Assembly (NCBI GenBank): GCA_934540955.1 | Contig: CAKTCY010000005.1 | Span: forward strand, 1-59,204 | DNA length: 59,204 bases | Direction of reading: 5' to 3' | Origin: an uncultured Faecalibacterium sp. | GTDB lineage: Bacteria > Bacillota > Clostridia > Oscillospirales > Ruminococcaceae | In this document: in pieces, positions 42,414-50,119 of the stretch | How positions within the stretch are numbered: position 1 is the stretch's first letter | How the letters are laid out: the number at the start of each line of letters is the position of its first letter | The notes under the pieces: model-generated | Database searches by the model: none | What the model was told of the DNA's origin: nothing | Seen by the model: only the letters and a program-made list of their open reading frames with translations | Position numbers and translations under genes: made by a program

Positions 42414-42579
42414 TTTTCCACAGGTTTTTCGGCAAAAAATGGTTATTCCACAGTTTTACCCGCGTTTTCCACACAGTTTTCCTGTAAAAAAGCGCTTTTC
42501 CACGCTTCTTTTTCGTTTTTTCCGCAAAGACCGTTGAAAACCCGGTGGAAATTGTTGAAAAGTGGCGGATTTTTCCACA
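42414..42579. other. Cluster of DnaA-box-like 9-mers
   Basis: TTTTCCACA (a match to TTWTNCACA) occurs at 42414-42422, 42465-42473 and 42571-42579. Near matches are TATTCCACA (42444-42452) and TTTTCCACG (42496-42504). Spacings of about 30, 21, 31 and 75 bases are near multiples of a helical turn. The stretch 42368-42580 is AT-richer than its surroundings and has no coding frame that I support. Confidence 0.5.
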
Positions 42580-42580
42580 G

Positions 42581-42612
42581 AAAAACTCCCCCGGTCAGCA
42601 CCGACCGGGAGA
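42581..42612 (-). terminator. Terminator between the HMA gene and the ATPase gene
   Basis: On the minus strand CTCCCGGTC pairs with GACCGGGGG and is followed by TTTTT (A5 at 42581-42585). It would limit transcription into the ATPase gene. Confidence 0.8.
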
Positions 42613-42625
42613 GCTTTGCCGTACA

Positions 42626-42847
42626 TCAGATATCAAAGATCTCGCAGTCGTCCTCTACCTTCTTGCAGGCAGACAGCACGTTCTCCATGGTGGCGTGGGG
42701 GTCGGCACCCTCGGCAAACTCCACCTTCATCTTCTGGGTCATAAAGCTGACGGTCGCCTTTTCCACACCGGCTACGGTGTTGGCGGCATCCTCCATCTTC
42801 TGGGCGCAGTTGGCGCAGTCCACTTCGATCTTGTAGGTCTTTTTCAT
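42626..42847 (-). CDS. Heavy-metal-associated (HMA) domain protein
   Basis: The 73-residue protein is one ferredoxin-like HMA domain with the metal motif DCANCAQKM (CxxC at about residues 11-14), VAGVEKATVSFMTQKMKVEF and an acidic C-terminus. It probably hands metal to the ATPase or buffers it. Many P1B ATPases carry this domain fused at the N-terminus; here it is a separate gene, 43 bases after arsR. ATG 42847 has a weak GGCTGG site. Confidence 0.92.
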   Translation of the reverse strand: MKKTYKIEVDCANCAQKMEDAANTVAGVEKATVSFMTQKMKVEFAEGADPHATMENVLSACKKVEDDCEIFDI

Positions 42848-42890
42848 AATAAGTACCAGCCTTTCTTTTTCTGCGGGCGGTGTGCCCGGT

Positions 42891-43226
42891 TTATTCTTCG
42901 ATATGCTCCATCCCCATGGAGAGGATGCTGCGCACATGGTCATCATCCAGTGCGTAGAAAACGGTTTTGCCCTCCCGCCGGAAGCGCACAAGCTTGGAAT
43001 CCTTGAGCACCCGCAGCTGGTGGCTGACGGCAGACTGGCTCAGCTGCACGGCGTCCGCGATATCCTGCACGCAAAGCTCGCTGTCATGTAAGGCGTACAG
43101 GATCTTGATGCGGGTGGAATCGCCGAACACGCGGAACAGGTCCGCCAGCTCGTACAGCACCTCATCGTCCGGCATCTCTACCGGCTGGGTCTCCTTTTCC
43201 GGCGCGGCTTGTTCTAACCCGGTCAT
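42891..43226 (-). CDS. ArsR/SmtB-family zinc-type metal repressor
   Basis: The 111-residue winged-helix repressor (FGDSTRIKILYAL, LSQSAVSHQLRVLKDSKLV) leaves DNA when it binds metal. The last helix contains the alpha-5 zinc motif DxH then ten residues then HxxE (Asp95, His97, His108, Glu111), as in SmtB/CzrA zinc sensors. The alpha-3 CadC-type CxC motif is not complete (ELCVQD). It starts at ATG 43226 after GGGGAGG. An operator and promoter lie just upstream. Confidence 0.93.
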   Translation of the reverse strand: MTGLEQAAPEKETQPVEMPDDEVLYELADLFRVFGDSTRIKILYALHDSELCVQDIADAVQLSQSAVSHQLRVLKDSKLVRFRREGKTVFYALDDDHVRSILSMGMEHIEE

Positions 43227-43248
43227 GCTGTCCTCCCCTTTCGTTTTT

Positions 43249-43272
43249 ACATATGAGCATCTGTTCATGTGT
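43249..43272. promoter_or_regulatory. SmtB/ArsR-type operator
   Basis: ACATATGAGCA, two bases, TGTTCATGTGT: an 11-2-11 imperfect palindrome (9 of 11 pairs), close to the ATATGAACA-type sites of zinc ArsR repressors. It lies between the -10 and the start codon. Confidence 0.8.
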
Positions 43273-43274
43273 TC

Positions 43275-43303
43275 ATGATAACACGCAGACAGCCCCCTGT
43301 CAA
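43275..43303 (-). promoter_or_regulatory. Promoter of the metal efflux operon
   Basis: Minus strand TTGACA (43303-43298) and TATCAT (43280-43275), spacer 17 bases, with the operator directly downstream. The remaining intergenic DNA up to 43487 has a hairpin GCCGCCCGGC-GCCGGGCGGC near 43442-43472, which fits a terminator for the next gene on the minus strand. Confidence 0.92.
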
Positions 43304-43441
43304 GGCTTTTTTCAAAGATTTTCGGCATCTGCTGTAAATTGATGAAATTCGCCTTAAAACGCAGGAAATTTGCGTTTTTGAATCGCAAGAAGGGTGCAAA
43401 TTAGAGGGCGGCAAAAACAAAAAAGAGCATTGGGCAAAAAA

Positions 43442-43472
43442 GTGCCGCCCGGCGTGTGCAAAAGCCGGGCGG
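43442..43472 (-). terminator. Terminator of the large surface protein gene
   Basis: GCCGCCCGGC and GCCGGGCGGC pair around GTGTGCAAAA. On the minus strand the stem is followed by a T-rich tract (from A-rich sequence at 43412-43441). Confidence 0.75.
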
Positions 43473-43487
43473 CAGTGTTTTTCAGGT

Positions 43488-45923
43488 TCAGGTTTCGCTT
43501 TGCTGCTGTTCGTTCAGCAGCTTTTCCAGATCGTACCACGCCTTGATGGCTTGCGGGCGGAACACATAGCGGTACGGTTTGAAGGTGACTTCCTCATTGC
43601 CGTCTTTGTCGGTCTTGTGGTAGTCCTTCATCAGGCCCTGCTCCACACACCAGCGGGCCGCAGCCTGCGCATCATCGTCATCCTTGTCAATCTCGGGGTA
43701 CAGCGCGGTGCTTTCCGGCTGCGGGCAGTCGGCGCGCTTCCACAGAGCAAGGGCAAGCTGGATGCGGTTTTGCGGGATGAAGCCGTAGAGGTGGTGCAGC
43801 CACGCATGGGTGCCCACAAGATAGGTGGCGGTGCCGATCACGGCACCTGCGATCACAGCGCCTGCGCCGCTGTCACCGCTGCCGCCATCGGAAGGTGTGT
43901 CCGGGTTATCCGGCTGTTTCAGGGTAAAGCTGACCACCACATTGCTGGCGGGCATGGTAAAGGTGCCATCTGTTACGGTGACAGGCTTGCCGCCCGCGTC
44001 GGCCACGACCCACTCGCCAAAGGCTTTGCTGCCGTCAGCAGGCAGAGCGGAGGCGTTGAATGCAATGGACACAGCCGCGCCCTCGGCGGCGGACTTGACC
44101 TGATTACCGCCCACGGTAACGGTCACGGCGTCTGCCGCAATGCCCTCGGGCGGGTCTACAGTAAGGGTGTACTGCGCCTTGACCACCGGTGTGACCTTTA
44201 CCGCGTGGCCGCGCATGGCAAAGGTGTCGCCGTTAATGTCCTGGCCGTCTACCTGCCAGTTTACAAAGTCGTAAGCGCCGGTGTAGGTCAGGACGACGTC
44301 CTTGTTCTCGATAGCATAATCAGGGGAGGCCGTGCCGTCGGTCACGGCAACATGGTATGCCTTGATGGTGCTGATCTCCACATCATTGCCGGGCATGACA
44401 AAGGTGGTTTTGCGGCCGTCCTTGTTGGCATCAAAGCTCACGCCTTGGGACTTGGAATCCCAGCCTGCGAAATGCACGTCCTCGGTGTCCGGGTCGGCCT
44501 CAATGGTCACCGTTTCGCCCTTTTTGGCTTCGGTCACGGTGGTGCCGCCCACACTGGCTGTACCGCCGTTTACCGTAATGGTCGAGGGGATACGGTAACT
44601 GGCCACGAGAGCCATATTTTGGGTCAATGTATTCACATCCACCGGGGTGCCGTCGCGGCCGGGGTTGTAGCGCGCATCGGAGGCATCTTCGTACCAGCCA
44701 TCGATCTTGCTATCGGTAGTGCCGTAGGTCTGCCTCATGTCTGCGGCGTCCAGCAGGGAGGTGCTGCTCATCCAAGAGCCGAGGTAAATGTCTGCGCCCT
44801 GTGTTTTGGCGGTGTTGTTGCAGACCGTGCCGCTGGTAAGGGTGAGTATATCATAATTGTAGATGCCGCCGCCGCCATCGGCTGTGCAGCCGGTAATGCT
44901 GCCGCCGGTCATGGTCATGCGGTTATTGATATACACGCCGCCGCCCCAATTACTGGCTGTGCAACTCTCAATGCTGCCGTTTATCATCTTCAAAGTGCTG
45001 CTAATGCGAGCGATATACACGCCGCCGCCGTAGCTAGCGGAACAGTCTTTGATCGTGCCGCCATTCAGCGTCGTAGTCGCGCTGTGAATATGGACGCCGC
45101 CACCGGAGAGGGCGGAACAATGTGTGATCGAGCCGCCGGTCAGCTCAAACGTGCCTTGAGCGAACACGCCGCCGCCCCAATTACTGGCTGTGCAGCTCTC
45201 AATGCTGCCGCCGCCCATGGTCAGGGAGCCGGAAGAATCAATGTAAATGCCGCCGCCCGACCTGTAACTTCCGACTGCCTTGCAGCCGGAGATGGTGCCG
45301 CCGTTCAGAACAACTGTGCCCGCAGCATAGATGCCGCCGCCGTCGCTAGCGGAACAGTCTTTGATCGTGCCGCCGTTCATGGTCATCGTGCTGCCGCTGC
45401 CGGCATACACACCGCCGCCGCTGCCGTTGCTGGCAGAGTTCGTAAAGTTCTGGATGCAGCTGTTCTCCTCCATCTTCAGGGTGCCGCCGCTCTCCACGGT
45501 GACACCGGGGGCGCGCCTGGTCTGGCTTTGGCCGTCAAGACAGACGTTGGACAGCGCAAGCTCTGCCCCGGAGACCTTCAGGGTGCCATTGTCTGAAAAG
45601 CTGATGGTGTGTCCATTGCCTATGATCTGGACACGGCGCCCCGCTTTAAAAGTGACCTCATCGGTCACATGAATGCTGTTAGAGAGAGATATATTGTGCA
45701 GGGTGTCAGAGCTGGTGTCATTGTTGATCGCGTCAACTTCCTGCTTGAAATCTGCGTCATTGGATACCTGATGCTCTTTGCTCAGAAGGTCATTCTGCTC
45801 GTCCACCGTCTGCGGTGCCGCAGGGTTGGAAAGCATACCCCCCGTATCAGCAAAAGCCGAAACGGGGCAGACGCTCAGTGCCATGCTGAGCGCCAGAAGC
45901 ATACTGAGGATGCGTTTTGTCAT
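43488..45923 (-). CDS. Large secreted beta-helix protein with C-terminal SLH-like domain
   Basis: The 811-residue product has a Sec signal peptide (MTKRILSMLLALSMALSVCP). A long right-handed beta-helix region (about residues 120-390) is built of GGSIESCTASNWGGGV-type rungs. Two or three InlB-like repeat modules follow (about 430-690; VHFAGWDSK, FVNWQVDG, FGEWVV). After a linker (PDNPDTPSDGGSG) and a hydrophobic span comes the same C-terminal module as in paralogues A and B (GFIPQNRIQLALALW, WCVEQGLM). A surface adhesin or glycan binder is likely. ATG 45923 has AAAGGGGAA. Confidence 0.87.
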   Translation of the reverse strand: MTKRILSMLLALSMALSVCPVSAFADTGGMLSNPAAPQTVDEQNDLLSKEHQVSNDADFKQEVDAINNDTSSDTLHNISLSNSIHVTDEVTFKAGRRVQIIGNGHTISFSDNGTLKVSGAELALSNVCLDGQSQTRRAPGVTVESGGTLKMEENSCIQNFTNSASNGSGGGVYAGSGSTMTMNGGTIKDCSASDGGGIYAAGTVVLNGGTISGCKAVGSYRSGGGIYIDSSGSLTMGGGSIESCTASNWGGGVFAQGTFELTGGSITHCSALSGGGVHIHSATTTLNGGTIKDCSASYGGGVYIARISSTLKMINGSIESCTASNWGGGVYINNRMTMTGGSITGCTADGGGGIYNYDILTLTSGTVCNNTAKTQGADIYLGSWMSSTSLLDAADMRQTYGTTDSKIDGWYEDASDARYNPGRDGTPVDVNTLTQNMALVASYRIPSTITVNGGTASVGGTTVTEAKKGETVTIEADPDTEDVHFAGWDSKSQGVSFDANKDGRKTTFVMPGNDVEISTIKAYHVAVTDGTASPDYAIENKDVVLTYTGAYDFVNWQVDGQDINGDTFAMRGHAVKVTPVVKAQYTLTVDPPEGIAADAVTVTVGGNQVKSAAEGAAVSIAFNASALPADGSKAFGEWVVADAGGKPVTVTDGTFTMPASNVVVSFTLKQPDNPDTPSDGGSGDSGAGAVIAGAVIGTATYLVGTHAWLHHLYGFIPQNRIQLALALWKRADCPQPESTALYPEIDKDDDDAQAAARWCVEQGLMKDYHKTDKDGNEEVTFKPYRYVFRPQAIKAWYDLEKLLNEQQQSET

Positions 45924-46007
45924 GGCGGATTCCCCTTTCAATATTATATTCCGTGCATTTTTCCGTGCGTTTCGCAAAGGCGAAAAAACACAATACTACT
46001 ATATAAT

Positions 46008-46036
46008 AAAATACCATTTTTAAAGCCCAAAAGCAA
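46008..46036 (-). promoter_or_regulatory. Promoter of the large surface protein gene
   Basis: Minus strand TTGCTT (46036-46031) and TATTTT (46013-46008), spacer 17 bases, with TGG directly before the -10. It leaves an untranslated leader of about 75 bases. Confidence 0.65.
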
Positions 46037-46158
46037 GCAACCCTGCGTGAAATGCCCTTAAATCGGCGTGAAGTGACCGTTTTGCCCCAAAACAAAGCGC
46101 ACCCTGCGCCCGAAAACACCGAAAACGGGCAAAAGCGGGTGCGTTTTTGCGCAAAATG

Positions 46159-46167
46159 TGGTATGCT
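46159..46167 (+). promoter_or_regulatory. Extended -10 promoter of the thioesterase gene
   Basis: TGGTATGCT fits an extended -10; the -35 region is weak. It is 54 bases upstream of the start codon. Confidence 0.55.
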
Positions 46168-46220
46168 ATAAAGGTATTCATCAAAACTGCGCCGTGCGGC
46201 GCATAAGGAGGAGCTTGTAT

Positions 46221-46610
46221 ATGAAACTGGAAGCCGGTATCTGCGGCGAGCAGAGCGTGCGCGTGAGCGCAGAGAATACCGCAAAGACCATGGGCAGCGG
46301 CACGCTGGACGTGTTTGCTACCCCCGCACTGGTGGCACTGGCCGAAAAGACCTGCTGGCAGAGCGTTGCCCCTGCGCTGGAGGCGGGCAGCGGCACCGTG
46401 GGCACCAAGCTGGAGCTGGAGCACACCGCACCCACCCCTGTGGGCATGACCGTGACCTGCCACAGCGAGCTGGTGGCCGTAGAGGGCCGCAAGCTGACCT
46501 TTAAGGTGACGCTTGCGGACGAAAAGGGCCCTGTGGGCGGCGGCACCCACGAGCGCTTTGTCATTTTTGAGGAAAAGTTTGCCGCTAAGGCCGAGGCCAA
46601 AAAGGGCTAA
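46221..46610 (+). CDS. Hotdog-fold thioesterase, fluoroacetyl-CoA-thioesterase-like
   Basis: The 129-residue protein is a single hotdog domain resembling FlK-type acyl-CoA thioesterases: VFATPALVALAEKTCWQSV with the Thr and Glu used in catalysis, LELEHTAPTPVGMTVTCHSEL, and GGGTHERFVI. FlK itself hydrolyses fluoroacetyl-CoA; most relatives act on other short acyl-CoAs, so the substrate is open. AAGGAGGAGC precedes ATG 46221. It overlaps the end of the next minus-strand gene by four bases. Confidence 0.9.
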   Translation: MKLEAGICGEQSVRVSAENTAKTMGSGTLDVFATPALVALAEKTCWQSVAPALEAGSGTVGTKLELEHTAPTPVGMTVTCHSELVAVEGRKLTFKVTLADEKGPVGGGTHERFVIFEEKFAAKAEAKKG

Positions 46611-46762
46611 GAGTCGTCCGGCTCTGTTTCGTCCAGCCGCAGCGGCGGCGGGTCTGCGGCCAGCAGCTGCTGCTCGGCGCGGGTCTGCGCATCCTGCAAA
46701 AGCTGCACAGCCTGCACACTGGCGCGGAACAGCTCAAAGTACATGGCCTTGTAATCCGGCAC
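46607..46762 (-). CDS. Small conserved-type protein (51 residues)
   Basis: A GTG start at 46762 with GGGGGTG upstream gives VPDYKAMYFELFRASVQAVQ, then an Ala/Gln helix and an acidic, proline-containing tail. Small proteins with a DYKxMYFxLF start are common in Firmicutes and their prophages; their role is unknown to me. It converges tail to tail with the thioesterase gene (stops overlap) and diverges from the antiporter gene. Confidence 0.55.
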   Translation of the reverse strand: MPDYKAMYFELFRASVQAVQLLQDAQTRAEQQLLAADPPPLRLDETEPDDS

Positions 46763-46784
46763 GGTGCACACCCCCTTTGCGTTT

Positions 46785-46806
46785 CTGTGGGTAGTCTGCC
46801 CCACAG
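46785..46806. promoter_or_regulatory. Short inverted repeat upstream of the antiporter gene
   Basis: CTGTGGG and CCCACAG are exact complements, 8 bases apart, between the small minus-strand gene and the antiporter start. It could be an operator or leader hairpin; it does not match a riboswitch that I know. Confidence 0.4.
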
Positions 46807-46869
46807 CCTGCGCCCCGATACGCCGGACGAACCCCGCAGACAATAACTGATACTTGATATGAGGAGTTT

Positions 46870-48543
46870 ATGAAAAACAAAAACTTATCTTGGGCGGGGG
46901 CGCTGTTCGTCTTTGCCCTGCTGCTGTGGTGCACGGCGGTGACCCCCGGCAAGGTGGCCGACCCCGCCACCTACACCTGTGCGGTGTACAGCACCTTCTT
47001 TTCCCTGCTGCCGCCGGTCATTGCCATCGTGCTGGCGCTGAACACCAAGGAGGTGTACACCTCGCTGCTGGTGGGCATTGCCTCCGGTGCGCTGCTGTAT
47101 GCCAACGGCAACCTTGAGCTGGCACTGAACACCCTGTTCTTCAACGAGGATGGCGGCATGATCACCAAGCTGTCGGACTCCGGCAACGTGGGCATTCTGG
47201 CCTTTCTGGTGATGCTGGGCATTCTGGTGGCGCTGATGAACAAAGCGGGCGGCTCGGCAGCCTTCGGCCGCTGGGCGTCCACCCACATCCACAGCCGGGC
47301 AGGCGCACAGTTTGCCACCCTGCTGCTGGGCGTGATGATCTTTGTGGACGACTACTTCAACTGCCTGACCGTAGGCTCGGTGATGCGCCCGGTGACCGAC
47401 CGACAGAAGGTGTCCCGCGCAAAGCTGGCCTACCTGATCGATTCCACCGCCGCGCCCATCTGCATCATTGCGCCGGTGTCCAGCTGGGCGGCTGCGGTCA
47501 CCTCCAGCGTCCCGGCGGGTTCCGGCATCAACGGCTTCACCATGTTCCTGCGCACCATTCCTTATAACTATTACGCCGTCCTGACCGTGGTGATGAGCCT
47601 GTTCCTCATCTTTACCGGGGCAGATTTCGGCCCCATGAAGCTGAACGAGGACAACGCCAAGAACGGCGATCTGTTCACCACCGCCGACCGTCCCTACGGC
47701 GACGACGTGGACGACGGCTCGGACACCAACGGCCACGTTATCGACCTGATCGCGCCGGTGCTGGTGCTGATCGCGGCCTGCATCTTCGGTATGGTGTACA
47801 CCGGCGGCTTCTTTGAGGGCGTGGACTTCATCACCGCCTTTGCGGACTGCAATGCCTCGGCGGGTCTGGTGCTGGGCAGCAGCATTGCCCTGCTGTTCAC
47901 CTTTGTATTTTACCGGGTGCGCAGCGTGATGACCTTTCAGGACTTTGCCGCCTGCATCCCCGAGGGCTTCAAGGCCATGGTCAGCCCCATGCTGATCCTC
48001 TCCCTCGCATGGACCCTGTCCGGCATGACCGGCCTGCTGGGCGCAAAGTACTATGTTGCAAACCTGCTGAACGGCTCTGCCGCTGCCCTGCAGTACATGC
48101 TGCCGGTCATCATCTTCCTTGTGGCGGTGTTCCTTGCCTTTGCCACCGGCACTTCCTGGGGCACCTTCTCCATCCTGATCCCCATCGTCTGTCAGGCCTT
48201 CCCGGACGGCGAGATGCTGGTGGTGTCCATTGCCGCCTGCCTGTCCGGCGCGGTGTGCGGCGACCACTGCTCCCCCATCTCGGATACCACCATCATGGCT
48301 TCGGCGGGCGCACATTGCAGCCATGTGAACCACGTTTCCACCCAGCTGCCCTACGCCATTACGGCGGCAGCCTGCTCGGCGGTGTGCTACGTCATCACCG
48401 GCCTTGCACAGGCGGTGCTGGGCAGCCGCGCAAGCCTGCTTACCTCGCTGGTGCTGCTGGTGGTGGCCATCGTGCTGGAGCTGGCGGTGCTCAGCGTCAT
48501 CCGCGCCCGCACCCGGGCAAAAGCTTCCGGGGATGCTGCGTAA
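46870..48543 (+). CDS. NhaC-family sodium/proton antiporter
   Basis: This is an integral membrane antiporter of the ion transporter superfamily, 557 residues with about twelve helices. Family stretches are FVDDYFNCLTVGSVMRPVTD, IDSTAAPICIIAPVSSWAA, FATGTSWGTFSILIPI and a GDHCSPISDTTIMAS block near the C-terminus. It exchanges sodium for protons, or possibly malate/lactate-type pairs known for some relatives. GAGGAG precedes ATG 46870. Confidence 0.92.
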   Translation: MKNKNLSWAGALFVFALLLWCTAVTPGKVADPATYTCAVYSTFFSLLPPVIAIVLALNTKEVYTSLLVGIASGALLYANGNLELALNTLFFNEDGGMITKLSDSGNVGILAFLVMLGILVALMNKAGGSAAFGRWASTHIHSRAGAQFATLLLGVMIFVDDYFNCLTVGSVMRPVTDRQKVSRAKLAYLIDSTAAPICIIAPVSSWAAAVTSSVPAGSGINGFTMFLRTIPYNYYAVLTVVMSLFLIFTGADFGPMKLNEDNAKNGDLFTTADRPYGDDVDDGSDTNGHVIDLIAPVLVLIAACIFGMVYTGGFFEGVDFITAFADCNASAGLVLGSSIALLFTFVFYRVRSVMTFQDFAACIPEGFKAMVSPMLILSLAWTLSGMTGLLGAKYYVANLLNGSAAALQYMLPVIIFLVAVFLAFATGTSWGTFSILIPIVCQAFPDGEMLVVSIAACLSGAVCGDHCSPISDTTIMASAGAHCSHVNHVSTQLPYAITAAACSAVCYVITGLAQAVLGSRASLLTSLVLLVVAIVLELAVLSVIRARTRAKASGDAA

Positions 48544-48554
48544 TATGGAAAAAA

Positions 48555-48581
48555 GGCGTTCCCCCCGGCCGGGGGAACGCC
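48555..48581 (+). terminator. Terminator-like hairpin after the antiporter gene
   Basis: GGCGTTCCCCC and GGGGGAACGCC form an 11-base stem with a five-base loop. No clean T-run follows, so termination strength is uncertain. Confidence 0.6.
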
Positions 48582-48656
48582 CTTGCTCCGGGTCAGGCTG
48601 CAAGAATTGATTTCTGCGGCTGTGTAAAAATTCCGCTATGCAGCGGGGCATTTTCG

Positions 48657-48665
48657 TGGTATACT
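48657..48665 (+). promoter_or_regulatory. Extended -10 promoter of the MarR gene
   Basis: TGGTATACT is an extended -10 with a poor -35, 43 bases before the start codon. Confidence 0.65.
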
Positions 48666-48708
48666 GAACGTATAGTAAAAAAGTTGAACCATTGGAGGCG
48701 CATGACCC

Positions 48709-49164
48709 ATGCTGGAAAAAGCTTTTCAGGACGTCTACACCAAATTCAAGCTGCATTTTTATCAGAACGTGTTCCAGCGCTTTGCCACCCGTGAGGCTAC
48801 CCTGACCACGGTGGAGTCCTTCTGCATGGAGGGCATCATGGCCATGGGCGAGCCCACCATTGCGGAGTTTTCCCGCATGATGCAGATCTCCACCCCCAAT
48901 GCGGCGTACAAGATCGGCAGTCTGGTGAAAAAGGGCTATGTGGAAAAGATCCAGTCCACCACCGACCGGCGGGAGTACCACCTGCGCCCCACCCAGAAGT
49001 ATATCGACTACTACAACATCAGCTACTCTTACCTGCACACCGTCGTGGAGCGTGCCCGGCACCGCTTTACCCCCGAGGAATGCGCCAAGCTGGAACAGAT
49101 GCTTACCATCGTAAGCACGGAGTTGATGCCGGAGCTGGATATGCCGAAAAAGGGCGAGGAATAA
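48709..49164 (+). CDS. MarR-family transcriptional regulator
   Basis: The 151-residue winged-helix protein has the MarR core: EPTIAEFSRMMQISTPNAAYKIGSLVKKGYVEK, the wing STTDRREYHLRPT, and a long C-terminal dimer helix ending MPKKGEE. Ligand and targets are unknown. ATG 48709 follows GGAGG. Its stop is directly followed by repeat element B2. Confidence 0.9.
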   Translation: MLEKAFQDVYTKFKLHFYQNVFQRFATREATLTTVESFCMEGIMAMGEPTIAEFSRMMQISTPNAAYKIGSLVKKGYVEKIQSTTDRREYHLRPTQKYIDYYNISYSYLHTVVERARHRFTPEECAKLEQMLTIVSTELMPELDMPKKGEE

Positions 49165-49168
49165 AAAC

Positions 49169-49225
49169 GAACCCTCTCAGTCATCGCTGCGCGATGCCAG
49201 CTCCCCCGAAAGGGGGAGCTTTTTT
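49169..49225 (+). repeat. Family-B palindromic element, single end (B2)
   Basis: GAACCCTCTCAG opens the copy, followed by a CATCGC/GCGATG stem and AGCTCCCCC-GAAA-GGGGGAGCT with T6. It lies five bases after the marR stop and may act as its terminator. Confidence 0.8.
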
Positions 49226-49264
49226 CGTGCCGACCGGAAGGCGTAAACGCTCCGCCGGGAAGAT

Positions 49265-49495
49265 AACGATTTAAAATGGCTTCCGCTATCGGGTTGCGGC
49301 TCCCAGCATCCGCTTCGTGCCTTGGGCGGCACTCGCGTCTTGCTGGCCGCTGCCCCAACAACTCCTCCCTGTTTCCGCCGCTGGCGGCGGTCGTCGTCGT
49401 TGCACTCTGGCCATATTCAGCGGAAAAATTATTTTTAATTTCGGGGTTCAGAAACGCCTGCGGGCGTTTCTGAACCCCATTTTCACGGGAGGGGT
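49265..49495 (-). repeat. CGCA-hairpin element, long form, inverted (E3)
   Basis: Read on the minus strand, the element runs from CCCCTCCCGTGAAAA, through a 16-base perfect hairpin (49443-49458 with 49463-49478, loop CGCA), the AT-rich stretch and CCGCTGAATATGGCC, to the 110-base segment shared with E2, ending TTTTAAATCGTT. It faces E4 head to head with about 30 bases between them. Confidence 0.88.
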
Positions 49496-49526
49496 CGTGG
49501 AGGAAAACTGCCGGTCAACCGTTGCA

Positions 49527-49640
49527 CCCCTCCCCGTGAAAAAGTAAATCGGGAAAATCCGCAGATTTTCCCGATTTACATATAAAAATAAAATTCCGCT
49601 ATTGATGCGCAAAGCAACGCGGAGCGCATTCCCAATCGTT
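49527..49640 (+). repeat. CGCA-hairpin element, short form (E4)
   Basis: CCCCTCCCCGTGAAAA is followed by a perfect 16-base hairpin (49544-49559 with 49564-49579, loop CGCA), an AT-rich stretch, CCGCTATTG, and the second stem ATGCGC (49605-49610) with GCGCAT (49624-49629). The end CATTC, then CCAATCGTT, supplies the first bases of the eamA stop codon complement. Confidence 0.88.
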
Positions 49641-50052
49641 ACAGCACCATAAACAGCGTACCGGCGGTGATGAGGGCGCAGCCGATGAGGCTTTTGGCGG
49701 TAAAGGGCTCGTGCAGCACCACAAAGGCCAGCGCAAGGGTGATGACCACGCTCAGCTTATCAATGGGCACTACCTTGGACGCTGCGCCCACCTGCAAGGC
49801 GTGGTAGTAGCACAGCCAGCTTGCGCCGGTGGCAAGGCCGGACAGCACCAGAAACAGCCAGCTGCGGCGGGAGATATCCGCAATGCCGGTCTGAGTGCCG
49901 GTAAGGAACACCATACCCCAGCTCATCAGCAGCACCACCGCTGTGCGGATGGCGGTGGCAAGGGTGGAGTTGACCCCCTCGATGCCGATTTTCGCCAGAA
50001 TCGAGGTAAGGGCGGCAAACACCGCAGACCCCAGCGCGTAAACGAACCACAT
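49639..50052 (-). CDS. EamA/DMT-superfamily transporter (half-size)
   Basis: The 137-residue membrane protein has about five hydrophobic helices and the EamA pattern (FAALTSILAKIGIEGVNSTLAT, LSVVITLALAFVVLHEPFTAKSLIG with the usual E-P near the end, then LITAGTLFMVL). It is half of a normal ten-helix DMT exporter and would work as a dimer. Its substrate is unknown. It is flanked on both sides by inverted CGCA elements, and E4 provides its stop codon. GGAGGC lies before ATG 50052. Confidence 0.87.
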   Translation of the reverse strand: MWFVYALGSAVFAALTSILAKIGIEGVNSTLATAIRTAVVLLMSWGMVFLTGTQTGIADISRRSWLFLVLSGLATGASWLCYYHALQVGAASKVVPIDKLSVVITLALAFVVLHEPFTAKSLIGCALITAGTLFMVL

Positions 50053-50119
50053 GGCAAACGCCTCCTTTTTGCCCCAGTATACGCCTTTGTATGGCAGAAT
50101 ACAAGGCTGCGGGGAGGAG

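Noticed and set aside
46763..46869. A riboswitch upstream of the NhaC antiporter
   Set aside because: Only one short CTGTGGG/CCCACAG stem is visible. I saw no match to riboswitch cores that I know.
46885..49062. A 725-codon open frame on the minus strand
   Set aside because: It runs antisense through the NhaC antiporter and the MarR gene and has the His/Gln/Gly-rich composition typical of GC-rich shadow frames.
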